Assembly: GCF_040958095.1 (NCBI RefSeq)
Contig: NC_091217.1
Coordinates: forward strand, 13,276,749 to 13,340,748
Direction: 5' to 3'
From: Procambarus clarkii
Lineage: Eukaryota; Arthropoda; Malacostraca; Decapoda; Cambaridae
Length of the DNA stretch: 64,000 nucleotides
The notes under the pieces are model-generated. The model saw only the letters and a list, made by a program, of their open reading frames with translations, was not told where the DNA came from and ran no database searches. The position numbers and the translations under genes are program-made. Positions 42,905 through 53,023 of this stretch are shown one piece after another; the first letter of the stretch is position 1; every line of letters starts with the position of its first letter.

Positions 42905-44667
42905 AATATGACCGAAAAAGTAAGATTAATAATTCTAACACGAATTTTCTTAATCTTTCGTACAAGTCGCCAATATATGTCATTCTTAAAAAAGACGAAT
43001 ATCTGGCGAAAATGAACATCATACTCTCTGACCAAACTAAGTTCCAAAGGGTAACGAAGGACACTACAGCCGAATTAAAAGCAAAGGTCAACAAACTGAT
43101 CGAAACTGTAAACGCCAAGAAATCCGGACTCCACCTGCCAAAGATCATTGGGGAATATAAACCTGGATATGCGTATGGAAATGTCAAGACGCACAAGCCT
43201 GGAAACCCACTTCGGCCAATCATTAGCCAGATACCCACACCCACGTACAGACTGGCAAAGCGACTCAACGGCCTGCTGACTCCTTATGTTCCTTGCGCCT
43301 TCAGCCTGAAGTCTCCAAAGGAATTTGTGGACTTACTGCGGGGCACACGGGCCACAGGGATAAGAGCCTCGTTGGACGTAGAATCGCTGTTTACCAACGT
43401 ACCTGTGGACGAGACAATCGGAATGATAGCCGACAGAGTGTATCGTGATCCAGCCTGTACTCCTCTTGACATGCCAGAAAGTATTCTGAGGAAACTACTC
43501 CAAGCTTGTACTAAAGAGGCACCCTTCTTGAGCCCGGATGGGCACATGTATAAGCAAGTAGATGGGGTCGCCATGGGTTCTCCCCTAGGTGTCCTGTTTG
43601 CAAACTTCTACATGGGTACCATCGAGCAAAAAGTCTTAGTCGACATGAACTTGAAACCGGCCATATACTGCAGGTATGTTGACGACATTTTTACACAGGT
43701 ACCTGATGTCAGACATCTGCAGAAGCTGAAGGAGGCATTTGAGCAGAGTTCCGTGCTGCGTTTCACTTACGAGACGGAAAAGGATGGGAAGCTGCCTTTT
43801 CTAGATGTAACAGTCATGGAAAAGGGCGGAGGTTTCCACACTGCAGTCTACACTAAGGAAACAAACATAGGAATGTGCCTAAATGCCAACAGCGACTGCC
43901 CTGACAGGTACAAGAGGAGTGTTGTTAACGCATACGTCGACCGTGCTCTCAGCCACAGCTCAGAATGGAAGCAAGTCGACGAAGAACTCTGTAGGGTAAG
44001 GCAGGTCCTAGTCAACAACGGCTTCTCCAATGGTTTCATCGAAGACATCATAAGAAGGAAAGTGAAAAGCCATGCAACCTCTGAAGAGACAACTAACACA
44101 ACACCTATACCCCCTATTAGACTATTTTACAGGAACTTCTTTTCCACAGCTCATAAAACGGAGGAAAGGGTCCTGAAAGATATTGTTAATAGAAACGTTA
44201 TCCCTACAGACAAAAATCAGAGGATACAACTGACGATTTACTATAAAACCAGAAAAACGGCCAGCCTACTCATGAGAAACTCTCCAGACACAAAACAGAA
44301 CGCTTTAAAAGAGACTAATGTCGTCTATGCCTTCAAATGCCCACTTGGGGACTGTAAGCTCCAAAAAACCCAGTATATAGGCAAGACAACAACATCTCTT
44401 TCTAGGCGTTTAACGATGCATAAGCAACAGGGCTCCATTAAGGAACATATAATCTCTTCCCATAACCAAACCATCGTCAGAGAAATCCTAGTAAACAACA
44501 CAGAAATCATCGATAGATACAGCGATAGCAGGCGGCTTGACGTTTGCGAGGCACTACACATCAAGAAGTCAACACCAGCAATCAACAGCCAATTATTGCA
44601 CAACTATATTCTACCCACCTCAAGACTCCGCTCCAATATAGAAGCATCAAGAAATATGGACCAATAG
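42905..44667 (+). CDS. Penelope-like reverse transcriptase / GIY-YIG endonuclease
   Basis: Open frame of about 587 codons after the AT run, ending TAG at 44665-44667. The true start is missing; the frame enters within the RT N-terminus ([19 protein letters not shown]). RT motifs in order: [31 protein letters not shown] (motif A, Asp), [19 protein letters not shown] (motif B), YCRYVDDIF (motif C; YVDD at 43675-43686), [10 protein letters not shown] and VYTKETN. After a linker comes the GIY-YIG nuclease: VVYAFKCP (44320) and [14 protein letters not shown] (44371-44412), with Arg and a distal [20 protein letters not shown] containing the catalytic-type Glu. The protein would nick DNA and copy element RNA. 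Catalytic residues all appear intact, so decay is slight apart from the 5' loss. Confidence 0.88.
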
Positions 44668-44849
44668 GCTTTCTACAAACACTTCTATTCAATACCCATT
44701 GCTTCTGTTCTGTCTTGTGTTGATACTTTTAATACCCTATTAATATCCCCTCCTGTTCTGTCTTGTGTTAATGCCACATCACCCTTCCCACCTCACTCAA
44801 ATGTAGATATAAAATCAGAGATACGTTCTAATCAGTTGTGTATTTGTGA

Positions 44850-44902
44850 AGTCTTTGAAAATGTAATAAGTTTTACGAAACGCGCCCGTGTCGCGTCAGA
44901 CT
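44850..44902 (+). ncRNA. Hammerhead-like fold in PLE 3' region (degenerate)
   Basis: The arrangement fits a type I hammerhead: stem I AGTCT (44850-44854) with AGACT (44898-44902); stem II GTAA (44863-44866) with TTAC (44873-44876); conserved GAAA (44877-44880); stem III CGCG (44881-44884) with CGCG (44892-44895); cleavage-site-like GTC ending at 44897. The catalytic CUGAUGA box is replaced by TTGAAAA, lacking the catalytic G8-equivalent, so cleavage activity is doubtful. Hammerheads are known in Penelope-like elements, which supports the reading. Confidence 0.4.
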
Positions 44903-45066
44903 AGAAATAAAAATGAATTTTGGAGAAGTGATTTTTGATTTACCTCCAACAGTGAAGCGTAATGTACGAAAGATTGAGAAAATTCATGTTAGAATTATTA
45001 ATCTTACTTTTTCGGTCATATTTAATAATATATGTCTACAGGAAAGACTGCTACCAAAATATACTA

Positions 45067-45084
45067 ATATATATATATATATAT
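45067..45084. repeat. Short (AT)n run at PLE right edge
   Basis: About nine AT units between the Penelope-like element and the right endonuclease module. Confidence 0.85.
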
Positions 45085-45087
45085 ACA

Positions 45088-45840
45088 TCATACAAGGAGA
45101 AAGCCCGCCTCAGAGCAGTGCGTGCCCCCCATGCAGGAGACTTCCTCCTGGCAGTACCCATGTCAGCAATGGGCACGCGCCTAGATCCAGAATCCCTTCG
45201 TGTAGCAGTGGCCCTCCGCCTTGGTGCCCCAATTCACACTGAATACAAGTGTATTTGCAACAGGGTGGAAGCAGACCAATACGGACTGCATGGGTTGCAT
45301 TGCGGAAGCACAAAGGGCTGGCATGCAAGACACAACGAGGTCAATGACATCATCAAGAGAAGCCTCGTCTCAGCTGGGTGCGCAGCGGAGAGAGAACCTC
45401 GCATCCTAGGGGTCCAAAACCCGGATTTCCCCGCACTTCGCCCTGATGGCATCACCATATACCCATGGAAGGAGGGTAGACAGTTGGTGTGGGACTACAC
45501 ATGTGTATCCACCCTGGCTGACACCTATGTACACTTCGGAGCTGATCAAGCAGGTGGGGCGGCCAACCACAGGGAAACAGCAAAATCACTCAAGTACAGG
45601 CGACTGGAAGGTCAATACCTCTTTGTTCCCATAGCGTCTGAGACGCATGGCCCCTGGGGCAAGAGTGCCTTGGGATTTCTCAAGGAATTGGGTTCCAGGC
45701 TCATTGACGTCACCAGAGACCCAAGGGCTTCCAGTTTTTTATTTCAGCGTCTCAGTGTGGCGATCCAGAGGGGAAATGCTTGCTGCGTCCTCGGTTCCTG
45801 TCCAGAAGCGGAGGAGCTTCAAGAGATCCATAACCTTTAG
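45088..45840 (+). CDS. CCHC finger + PD-(D/E)XK-like C-terminal module (right copy)
   Basis: The frame is open from before 45088 to TAG at 45838-45840 (about 250 codons of the family). Order: [40 protein letters not shown], a finger-like CICNRVEADQYGLHGLHC...WHARHNEVNDI, then RPDGITIYPW (45439) and LVWDYTCVSTLADTY (45490). PD...WD spacing suggests a restriction-like (PD-(D/E)XK) nuclease, as in R2/CRE-type LINEs, where a CCHC motif precedes it. The ending SFLFQRLSVAIQRGNACCVLG matches many RT-associated proteins of invertebrates. No RT precedes it here; the upstream side is an AT run and the Penelope-like element. AATAAA (45880) and an A-run (45887) follow, but homology with the left copy goes past the A-run. 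Function is inferred. Confidence 0.6.
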   Translation, partial: SYKEKARLRAVRAPHAGDFLLAVPMSAMGTRLDPESLRVAVALRLGAPIHTEYKCICNRVEADQYGLHGLHCGSTKGWHARHNEVNDIIKRSLVSAGCAAEREPRILGVQNPDFPALRPDGITIYPWKEGRQLVWDYTCVSTLADTYVHFGADQAGGAANHRETAKSLKYRRLEGQYLFVPIASETHGPWGKSALGFLKELGSRLIDVTRDPRASSFLFQRLSVAIQRGNACCVLGSCPEAEELQEIHNL

Positions 45841-46036
45841 GCATTTGTCTTGTATGTTTTGTAACCTTTAAATACACAATAAAGGCAAAAAAAAAAAAGG
45901 GAAGGGGGTGGTAGGAGAAAAGCACACAAACTGTATTGGAGGGGACCTACATTCCCTCCAATGCGTTATGTGTGGTTTCCTCCGAGGCTATGGGTCCCCC
46001 TTCTTCCAGCCAGAGGTGGTACTCCCTTCCCTATAT

Positions 46037-46041
46037 AAAAA

Positions 46042-46121
<80 letters not shown>
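46037..46121. repeat. A-run plus (AT)n
   Basis: About 22 A residues followed by about 31 AT units. Confidence 0.95.
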
Positions 46122-46124
<3 letters not shown>

Positions 46125-47085
46125 AGGGGTTCCTGTTCCCGGTAACGGGAATTATAACGGTGTTGAATGAGAAGTGATGTTGGCCGGCGCAGTAAGTGGA
46201 GCGTGAGTTGGATATCGTGTACTGGTTGTAAAGCTAATACTATGTACTGAAGTGTAAGGTGGTTGTTGATATATCGATGAAAGTGTTCAGTGAGTAGTGT
46301 TTTGCCTATGTCTAATCATCCAACTATTAACAAACCAGCTTACACTTAGGTACGTCCCATCATCTTCGTACTGTGGGCACTACCTTCCCTTCTCTCCTGT
46401 CCATTCTCCCTTTCTCCTTCCGCGCCAACGCTCCCCCTTACCCCCCCCCCCCTCCCCTCCCGAGCCTCTCTCTCGACCTGCTTCACTTGTTGCGTCACGC
46501 ACAAAGCTGCCCGTCTTGCACTCATCTTCACCTGACTTGCCAACCTCAGTTCGCCGCTCTCACCCGCTTTGTGAGAACATCATAGTAGTAACGATCAGCA
46601 GCGGCTTTCTCTTATACAACATAACAACAGTAATGCCCAGTGTGTCATAGAAGGCAATATATCCAATAATACATTACGTTTTGTTGATAAATATGTACTC
46701 CACAAATGTTTTTAGAGGTGTAATGATGAATAGCAGAATGGAATGTGCTGGCTTAGGTTGATGCAGCCACTTTGAGTAACGATAATGGAGGAGCACACAT
46801 GAGGGAAAAGTTGTAGAAATGTGGACTATGGTGAGTTATGATAGCAAGCGGGCGATAGCAAGTCGATCGACTTAAGAATGGTCCAGGACGGACCGAAACG
46901 TCGTCGTCCCTTCACTTTCTAGTGTGGTCTGGTCAACTTATGCAGTTTTTTTTGTTTTTAGGAGTTTTCTGATCTATATTTGATCTTTGAATTGTGTACT
47001 GTGGGGCTGTTTCCCTCGAATATATTCAAGTTCTTTGGTCAATAGGTGTGGGAGGTAAGGGTAATTATTAGGATCGGCACATTAC
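46125..47085. other. No gene seen; C-rich and unique stretches
   Basis: A pyrimidine-rich part with a 12-C run lies at 46380-46480. A single foldback arm lies at 46868-46942 (listed separately). No coding frame is supported. Confidence 0.5.
46868..46942. repeat. Single arm of the foldback repeat family
   Basis: CGACTTAAGAATGGTCCAGG, ACGGACCGAAACGTCGTCGT and CTAGTGTGGTCTGGTCAAC match the right arm of 63806-64000, in that orientation. Confidence 0.8.
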
Positions 47086-47320
47086 CTGAATTTACCTGAG
47101 GGGCCACTAAAACTAGTGGCCCCTTAGGTAAATAGTTTTAGGCCACTAGTTTTACTGGCCAATAGTTGAGGCCACTAAAACTAGTGGCCTCAACGAGGAC
47201 AGGAAGCCGGCCGCTTGTCAAAGGTTCCCCCATTTGCCCTGATGATCTTTTCCAGTTGTATTATAAAACCCAACAGAGTTTTGGCATTTACGGCTTGGGC
47301 GGGTAGGCGGTTCGATGGGT
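47086..47320 (-). mobile_element. CR1-group LINE (family D) 3' end
   Basis: TTTACCTGAGGGGCCACTAA, GAGGACAGGAAGCCGGCCGC, TTGCCCTGATGATCTTTTCC and GTTTTGGCATTTACGG match the family at 54955-57180. Near its 3' end the block CCACTAAAACTAGTGGCC is repeated in inverted form several times (47104-47190). It ends where the inverted repeat pair begins. Confidence 0.7.
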
Positions 47321-47343
47321 ACCGGGCAGCTGCGGTAGCGGGC

Positions 47344-47661
47344 GACTCATTTTTGGCCGTTTGCCCGTATGGCCGAATTTGGACGTAATTTGAAAATGAA
47401 AAAAAAAATGAAAATAAATTTGGGATTTTTTTTTTCAACAACAGTAAGTTAAGGGTCCTCTGATAGGTTAGGTGGGCAGGAAATTCTCATAAAGTTTCAA
47501 AACGTTATGAAAAACGTTAATTTAAAGTGTCCTCTCATAACCTCTGCGCGTACGTCGGACGACTCAAACAGAAAACGGAACAGTACGTCACTTTTGTGAG
47601 TCGATTTCATTTCAAATTACGTCCAAATTTAGCCATATCGCGCATACAAGCCAAAAGTGAC
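47344..47661. mobile_element. Small non-coding element with ~55-bp inverted ends
   Basis: Left arm 47344-47399 and right arm 47608-47661 are inverted repeats sharing AATTTGGACGTAATTTGAAA. Arms are about 80% alike by eye. It lies in a family D LINE 3' end, whose homology stops about 25 bp before. A MITE-like element is the simplest reading; target duplications are not evident. Confidence 0.5.
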
Positions 47662-47882
47662 GTTATTTTTAAGAGGACGGGTTGTGTCGGACCGGGGCTT
47701 CTAACATTTCAGTCGTATTCCATAGCCTATAGTCACTTGCTGGTGTGGTGCCGTGCTCAGTGGTGGGGCAGAGTGGCTACACACCTGACACTCTCCACCC
47801 TTTCCTTGCACACCCACTCAACTAATACCTCCATCCCCACCCGCACCACATGCTTTCACCTCACACCCATCCCCCATACTAT

Positions 47883-48340
47883 GCACCCCCACACCCACCC
47901 CGTGCTTGTACCCCACACCCACCCCGTGCTTGCACCCCACACCCACCCCGTGCTTGTACCCCACACCCACCCCGTGCTTGTACCCCACACCCACCCCGTG
48001 CTTGTACCCCACACCCACCCCGTGCTTGTACCCCACACCCACCCCGTGCTTGCACCCCACACCCACCCCGTGCTTGCACCCCACACCCACCCCGTGCTTG
48101 CACCCCACACCCACCCCGTGCTTGCACCCCACACCCACCCCGTGCTTGCACCCCACACCCACCCCGTGCTTGCACCCCACACCCACCCCGTGCTTGCACC
48201 CCACACCCACCCCGTGCTTGCACCCCACACCCACCCCGTGCTTGCACCCCACACCCACCCCGTGCTTGCACCCCACACCCACCCCGTGCTTGCACCCCAC
48301 ACCCACCCCGTGCTTGCACCCCACACCCACCCACTTTGTG
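47883..48340. repeat. 24-bp minisatellite, about 18 copies
   Basis: The unit CACCCCGTGCTTGCACCCCA + CACC with a T for C variant (CTTGTACC) in the first copies. Multiples of three keep five frames open; none is a supported gene. Confidence 0.97.
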
Positions 48341-48624
48341 TGCTGTGTCCCATATAGGAAAAACCAAATACAAAAGAATTTTCCATTTTGTGTATGTTAT
48401 TGTCATGTTATTATTGTGTGTTATTATTATCATCTTAACTCTTGTGGGTTATGATGAGATCTGTCATTTATGTTTATTTTAGTTTGTGTTTGATAAGGAA
48501 TTAGGTATGCTTAGGGGCGCCTTCTCGCCATGCCCTGTGGCTGGGGGGATTGGTGCCCTGAAGCTACATCAACACCCTATACCTCCTCCCCCCCTCCCCC
48601 ATCCCTAGAAGTGGCAAGGGGAGT

Positions 48625-49085
48625 TAGGGAACAACATAAAAACTAATTACCACCTAATAAACTCCACGTAACCTACATTACCCCCTAGATGTCAACCTAT
48701 GTCTTGCTATTTTCAAACATTTATTGATTATTGATCAACTTGTTTAACTGCTGATATCCACCATGTATTAACTTAAAGAAAATTGCAATCTTCTGTTTAT
48801 TTACTTACAATTCCTTCTGCTGTTCTGTTGCATTTTCTGTTGCTCTATCCGTCATGAAATTATTATCGTTCTCTTTTTATTTTTTCCTTTTTTTTTAATT
48901 CAATTTATGCTTTTGATCTCAATTAGTATTAAGTTTTAGTCAAGTTTTTATCCCACACCTTGTCCGAAAGCTGTGCGTATTAGTGGCTTCAGGCATTGTA
49001 TGTACTGGATCTGTCTATTACTCCTGTAGAATGTTTGTAACTCATTTTCAATGTATATACCTTTTTGCCTGAATAAATAAATATC
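48625..49085 (+). mobile_element. L2-type LINE 3' stub (diverged)
   Basis: CACCTAATAAACTCCACGTAAC, GATGTCAACCTATGTCTTGC, TAGTGGCTTCAGGCATTGTATG and TTGCCTGAATAAATAAATA parallel the end of the element at 49880-53345. Only the last codons and 3' UTR remain. Confidence 0.75.
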
Positions 49086-49099
49086 TTTCTTATTGACCC

Positions 49100-49214
49100 G
49101 ACCAGGATTCGAATCCCCACCGCCCAGGGTCACCCCATGGTGTACAGAGAACCATAACATTGGTCGCTGCACGCCACGGAGATATCTTGGGCGGCGGGGG
49201 TTCGAATCCTGGTC
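49100..49214. repeat. Inverted pair of tRNA-like B-box segments
   Basis: GACCAGGATTCGAATCCCC (49100-49118) and CGGGGGTTCGAATCCTGGTC (49195-49214) are inverted copies, each also sharing a CGCCCAGG/CTTGGGCG extension. About 55 bp separate them. They look like two inverted SINE heads. Confidence 0.75.
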
Positions 49215-49879
49215 TAGTTAAAAGTTTTTTTTTCTACCACAAAACGTGGCCACATGTTTACAATGTCAAACAGAATATATACATTTTCTTCTCTCCTCCA
49301 TGGACAGTGTTAGAGATCTGTTTAACATATAATTCAGTGATTTAATAGAACAATCAAGCACAGAAGGTGATTGAAGTGATTTAAGAATGTTAATCTAACC
49401 TACAAACATAAAGATTTACACCTGTCCTACATAAACAGTGTTCGAATTAAAAACAGAGTTCAGACTTTTTACATAGCGTCATTAACGTGCGTTTACAAAG
49501 GTGAAATGCAATTCTGACCAGCTTCCAGACACCCTGTATACAAACACACATACATATACATATATACACACATATACATACACATATCCACATATACATA
49601 CATACACCTATGTCTCTCCTACTTTGACAGGGTAAGATAGCTTCTGTAGAAACTAGTGTGATATTAAACACTTAACCACTGAAGGTGATTAAGATGCTTG
49701 TACAAGCTCACGTTATAAGTACATGCATTGTATAGCAGATGTATTACATATTGTATAGGTGCAATACATTGTATAACAGATGTATTACATGGTCAATCTT
49801 GGGTACAAGTCCAATGTATCATCAAGTGTTCCAGTATTGATATAGTATTTACAGAGTTCAGCATACCTTAGCCCAGGAG
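49215..49879. other. No gene seen
   Basis: Mixed to AT-rich. An ACATATA-rich patch lies at 49545-49610. Nothing coding is supported. Confidence 0.5.
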
Positions 49880-50081
49880 GGCGGAAGTAAGTCAATATGG
49901 GATATTCTGTAATATAATAATCTCATTAATTGCCTAGGTTTCCTAGCCTAGCCATACTCCCTTACTCCATTGTACCCCTGTAAGCCCCTTTTGTGTTTGT
50001 TTTGTACAGTATTGTGTATATATTTTTCCCTATTTTATAGCTTATTTCTACTTATTTCTGATTCTACAATCAGCTTTTTTT

Positions 50082-51866
50082 ATGCAGTCAAGTATAGACC
50101 CAGAACTTAACCTCTTATCCACTATCTATGACAATAATCACTTTAATGATCTAAATTGCAGATATTTTGCAGCACATGATGTAAACAATGTATTAACTCA
50201 TAATCACAATATCTCTGTAATCAATTTGAACGTTAGATCCCTAGGTAAACACTTCGATGATGTTAGTGCCTTGATTGAAACTATTGGCAACAAATTCTCT
50301 TTTATTATACTTACTGAAACATGGTTGAAAGAGGATACTACTCAACTCTTTAACATGCCTAACTACTCAGCAATTCACAACTGTCGTCAACTTCAGAGAG
50401 GTGGTGGCACTGCTCTGTACTACCACCAAGAACTAACATGCTTAAAAGAAATTAGAACTAGAGACTGCTATGGGGAGTATATCTTCGCCAGCTTCAGAGT
50501 CAAGGGTGCCGAGTCTGTCCTGTCTGTGGGTGCAGTCTATAGAATTCCCAACACTGATGTGTCTGTATTCAACTCAAACCTTAGAAATCTAATACTTGAT
50601 AACAGACTGAACAAAAACCACCTAATTATCGCAGGGGACTTTAATATTGACCTCTGCGAGCCAGAACACCCTACTGCTGTTAGCTTCCTCAACTGTATGA
50701 ATTCCTGCCTCCTCATACCCTTAATCACTAGACCTACTAGAATCACTGATAGCACTGCCACGACTCTAGATCACATCTGGACCAACATAACCTCTCCGCT
50801 TACTTCAGGTATAATCACCGATAGCACTACAGACCACTACCCCACATTTCTCTTAACTAACATTAGCAAACCACCTCTAGAAACAAGGGAGTTAAGCTTT
50901 AGGCTGCACAATGAAACTGCTATAAACAATTTTATAACTGCTGCTGATAATGTCAACTGGGAGTCCGAGTTAGGTAACATAGGGGACATCAACCTAGCAG
51001 TGCAATCTTTTCTACAAACAACTCTTAGCCTTTATAACACCCACTGTCCTAGGCTTACAAAACAAGTCACAAGCAAAAGGCTTAACAATCCTTGGCTTAC
51101 AAAGGGAATACTGAAATCCATTAACAAAAAACACGACCTTGAGAAGAAGTATAGGTTAGGAATTGTCTCCAAAGAATTCTCAAAGAATTACTCATTATTG
51201 CTATCTAAGATAATTAGACGAGCCAAAACTAAATACTACGAAGATAAATTTACTCAAATAAAGAGCAACATTAAACAAACTTGGAGCACAATTTCACGAA
51301 TATTGGGATCAAAGAAATCTTTAAATAACAAACCGACTCTCCTGTCTAATAACGATGGTCAGCTTTCAGCCTCTGATTCTGCTATAGAGTTCAATAGGTT
51401 CTTCTCTTCCATTGGTTCATCCCTTGCAAATGATATTCCATCTTCCAGTACTGACATTAAGGACTATCTTACAGGTAACTATCCACAGTCTCTGTACCTA
51501 AAGCCTATTAACTCCACTGACGTCAATGAGATAATCCTTTCCCTTAAAACCAAGTCTGGTGCCCTTGAGGAGATACCAACTTTAATTTACAAAAAAGCCT
51601 CCAGATCTTTAGCCCCTGCTATTGCTTTGCTCTTCAACAAGTCACTTGAACTCCAAACCTTCCCAGATATTCTAAAAAAAGCGAGAGTAACGCCTGTCCA
51701 CAAATGTGGTGACCCCACAGATGTTAACAACTACAGACCTATATCAATCCTGCCAAACTTGTCAAAAATTTTTGAAAAACTTATATACAAGCAGCTTTAC
51801 TCATATCTAGCCAAACTCAATATACTTAGCCCTTCCCAATATGGCTTCAGACCCAAAAAAGCACTA
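50082..51866 (+). pseudogene. L2-type ORF2: endonuclease and start of RT
   Basis: The ATG at 50082 is a reasonable start, about 45 residues before the first motif. Endonuclease motifs: INLNVRSL (47-54; Asn), LTETWLK (77-83; Glu), VYRIPN (152-157), AGDFNID (184-190; Asp and Asn), LDHIW (229-233; Asp) and DHYP (251-254; Asp-His). All catalytic residues are present. A linker with NNPWLTKGI follows, then RT motifs VTPVHKCGDPTDVNNYRPI (about 540) and SPSQYGFRPKK (about 590). The frame then goes out of phase at an A-run (51855-51861). Confidence 0.9.
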
Positions 51867-53023
51867 ACGATGCACTTATTAGTATGCTTAACTCGATTCA
51901 TACAGCTCTTGATAAAAAGGAGTTCCCTGTTGGGTTATTTGTGGACCTGCGTAAAGCTTTTGATACTGTCAACCACCATAACCTTCTTCTTAAATTACAT
52001 CATTATGGAGTCAGAGGACACTCCCTACAATACCTCGAGTCCTACCTTACTGACAGGCTCCAATATGTTTCTGTGAATAATACAATTTCTCCCACCCTAC
52101 CCATCAACATTGGTGTTCCTCAGGGCAGCATACTTGGCCCTCTCCTCTTTCTCATCTACATTAATGACCTTCCAAATGCCTCCCAACACCTCAAACCAAT
52201 TCTATTTGCTGACGACACAACCTTCATTTACTCCAGTCCTGACCCTCTTGCTCTAAATGCCACAGTAAATACTGAGCTAAATAAAGTCCATCTTTGGCTA
52301 ACTGCCAACAAACTCACCCTTAACATTGACAAAACCTTCTATATTCTGTTTGGCAATAAATCCTCTAGTCTTATAAATCTCAAAATAAACAATACCCAAA
52401 TTTGTAACAAATTAGATGGCAAATTCCTTGGCATTCTCATTGACCACAAGCTGAATTTCCAGGGACACATTCTAAATATATCAAAAAAAGTTTCAAAAAC
52501 TGTGGGCATTCTTTCTAAGATCAGATATTATGTACCACGCCCTGCCCTGGTGACTCTCTATTACTCCCTTATCTATCCTTATCTCAACTATGGTATTTGT
52601 GCTTGGGGTTCTACTACCCAAAATCACTTACGTCCTCTAATTACCCAACACAAAGCCGCTATTAGAACAATATCCAACTCTGGCCCCAGACATCACTCGG
52701 TACCCCTACTCAAATCTCTTAACATGTTAGATATTAAGTCACTGCACATTCTCTCATGTGTATTATACATATATAAAACGCTAAACTATAATGCCAATCC
52801 TGATCTTAAAAGCTTCATAGAAGGTTGTAACAGAACCCATGAGCACCACACCAGAAATAAATACAGTTTTGATATTCCTAGAGTACGTCTTAATCAAACT
52901 AGAAATGCTCTGCAAATCAAGGGGCCCAGAATGTGGAATGACCTTCCCAACCATGTTAAAGACTGTACCTCTCTCAACCAGTTTAAGATAAAAACTAAAC
53001 ACTACCTAATAAATTCCCTGTAA
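51862..53023 (+). pseudogene. L2-type ORF2: RT palm to C-terminus
   Basis: Continues the previous entry in the next frame (STNDALISMLNSIHTALDKK). FVDLRKAFDT holds motif A, INIGVPQGSILGP motif B and LFADDTTF motif C; all aspartates are present. It then has NKLTLNIDKT, LGILIDHKLNF, YYSLIYPYLNYGICAWG, RTHEHHTRNKYSFDI and MWNDLPNHVK, ending TAA at 53021-53023. With the upstream part it makes a typical L2-length ORF2 near 980 residues. One missing A restores the frame, so it may be a base-call error or a recent mutation. Confidence 0.9.

Larger units (their letters stand above)
42898..45040 (+). mobile_element. Penelope-like retroelement (EN+)
   Basis: A Penelope-like element with one open frame for RT plus GIY-YIG endonuclease, a ~370-bp 3' region and an inverted copy of its own last ~70 bp at its left edge (42898-42968 against 44966-45036). 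The N-terminal part of the RT is lost, so it is 5'-truncated at the inverted piece. Both edges lie in AT microsatellites. Such inverted and partial terminal arrangements are known for Penelope-like elements. Confidence 0.9.

Noticed and set aside
46297-46650. 117-codon proline/serine-rich frame
   Set aside because: Pyrimidine-rich low-complexity sequence; no family and competing frames overlap.
47818-48482. Proline/histidine-rich proteins in the 24-bp array
   Set aside because: Open in five frames because the unit length is a multiple of three without stops; no other coding sign.
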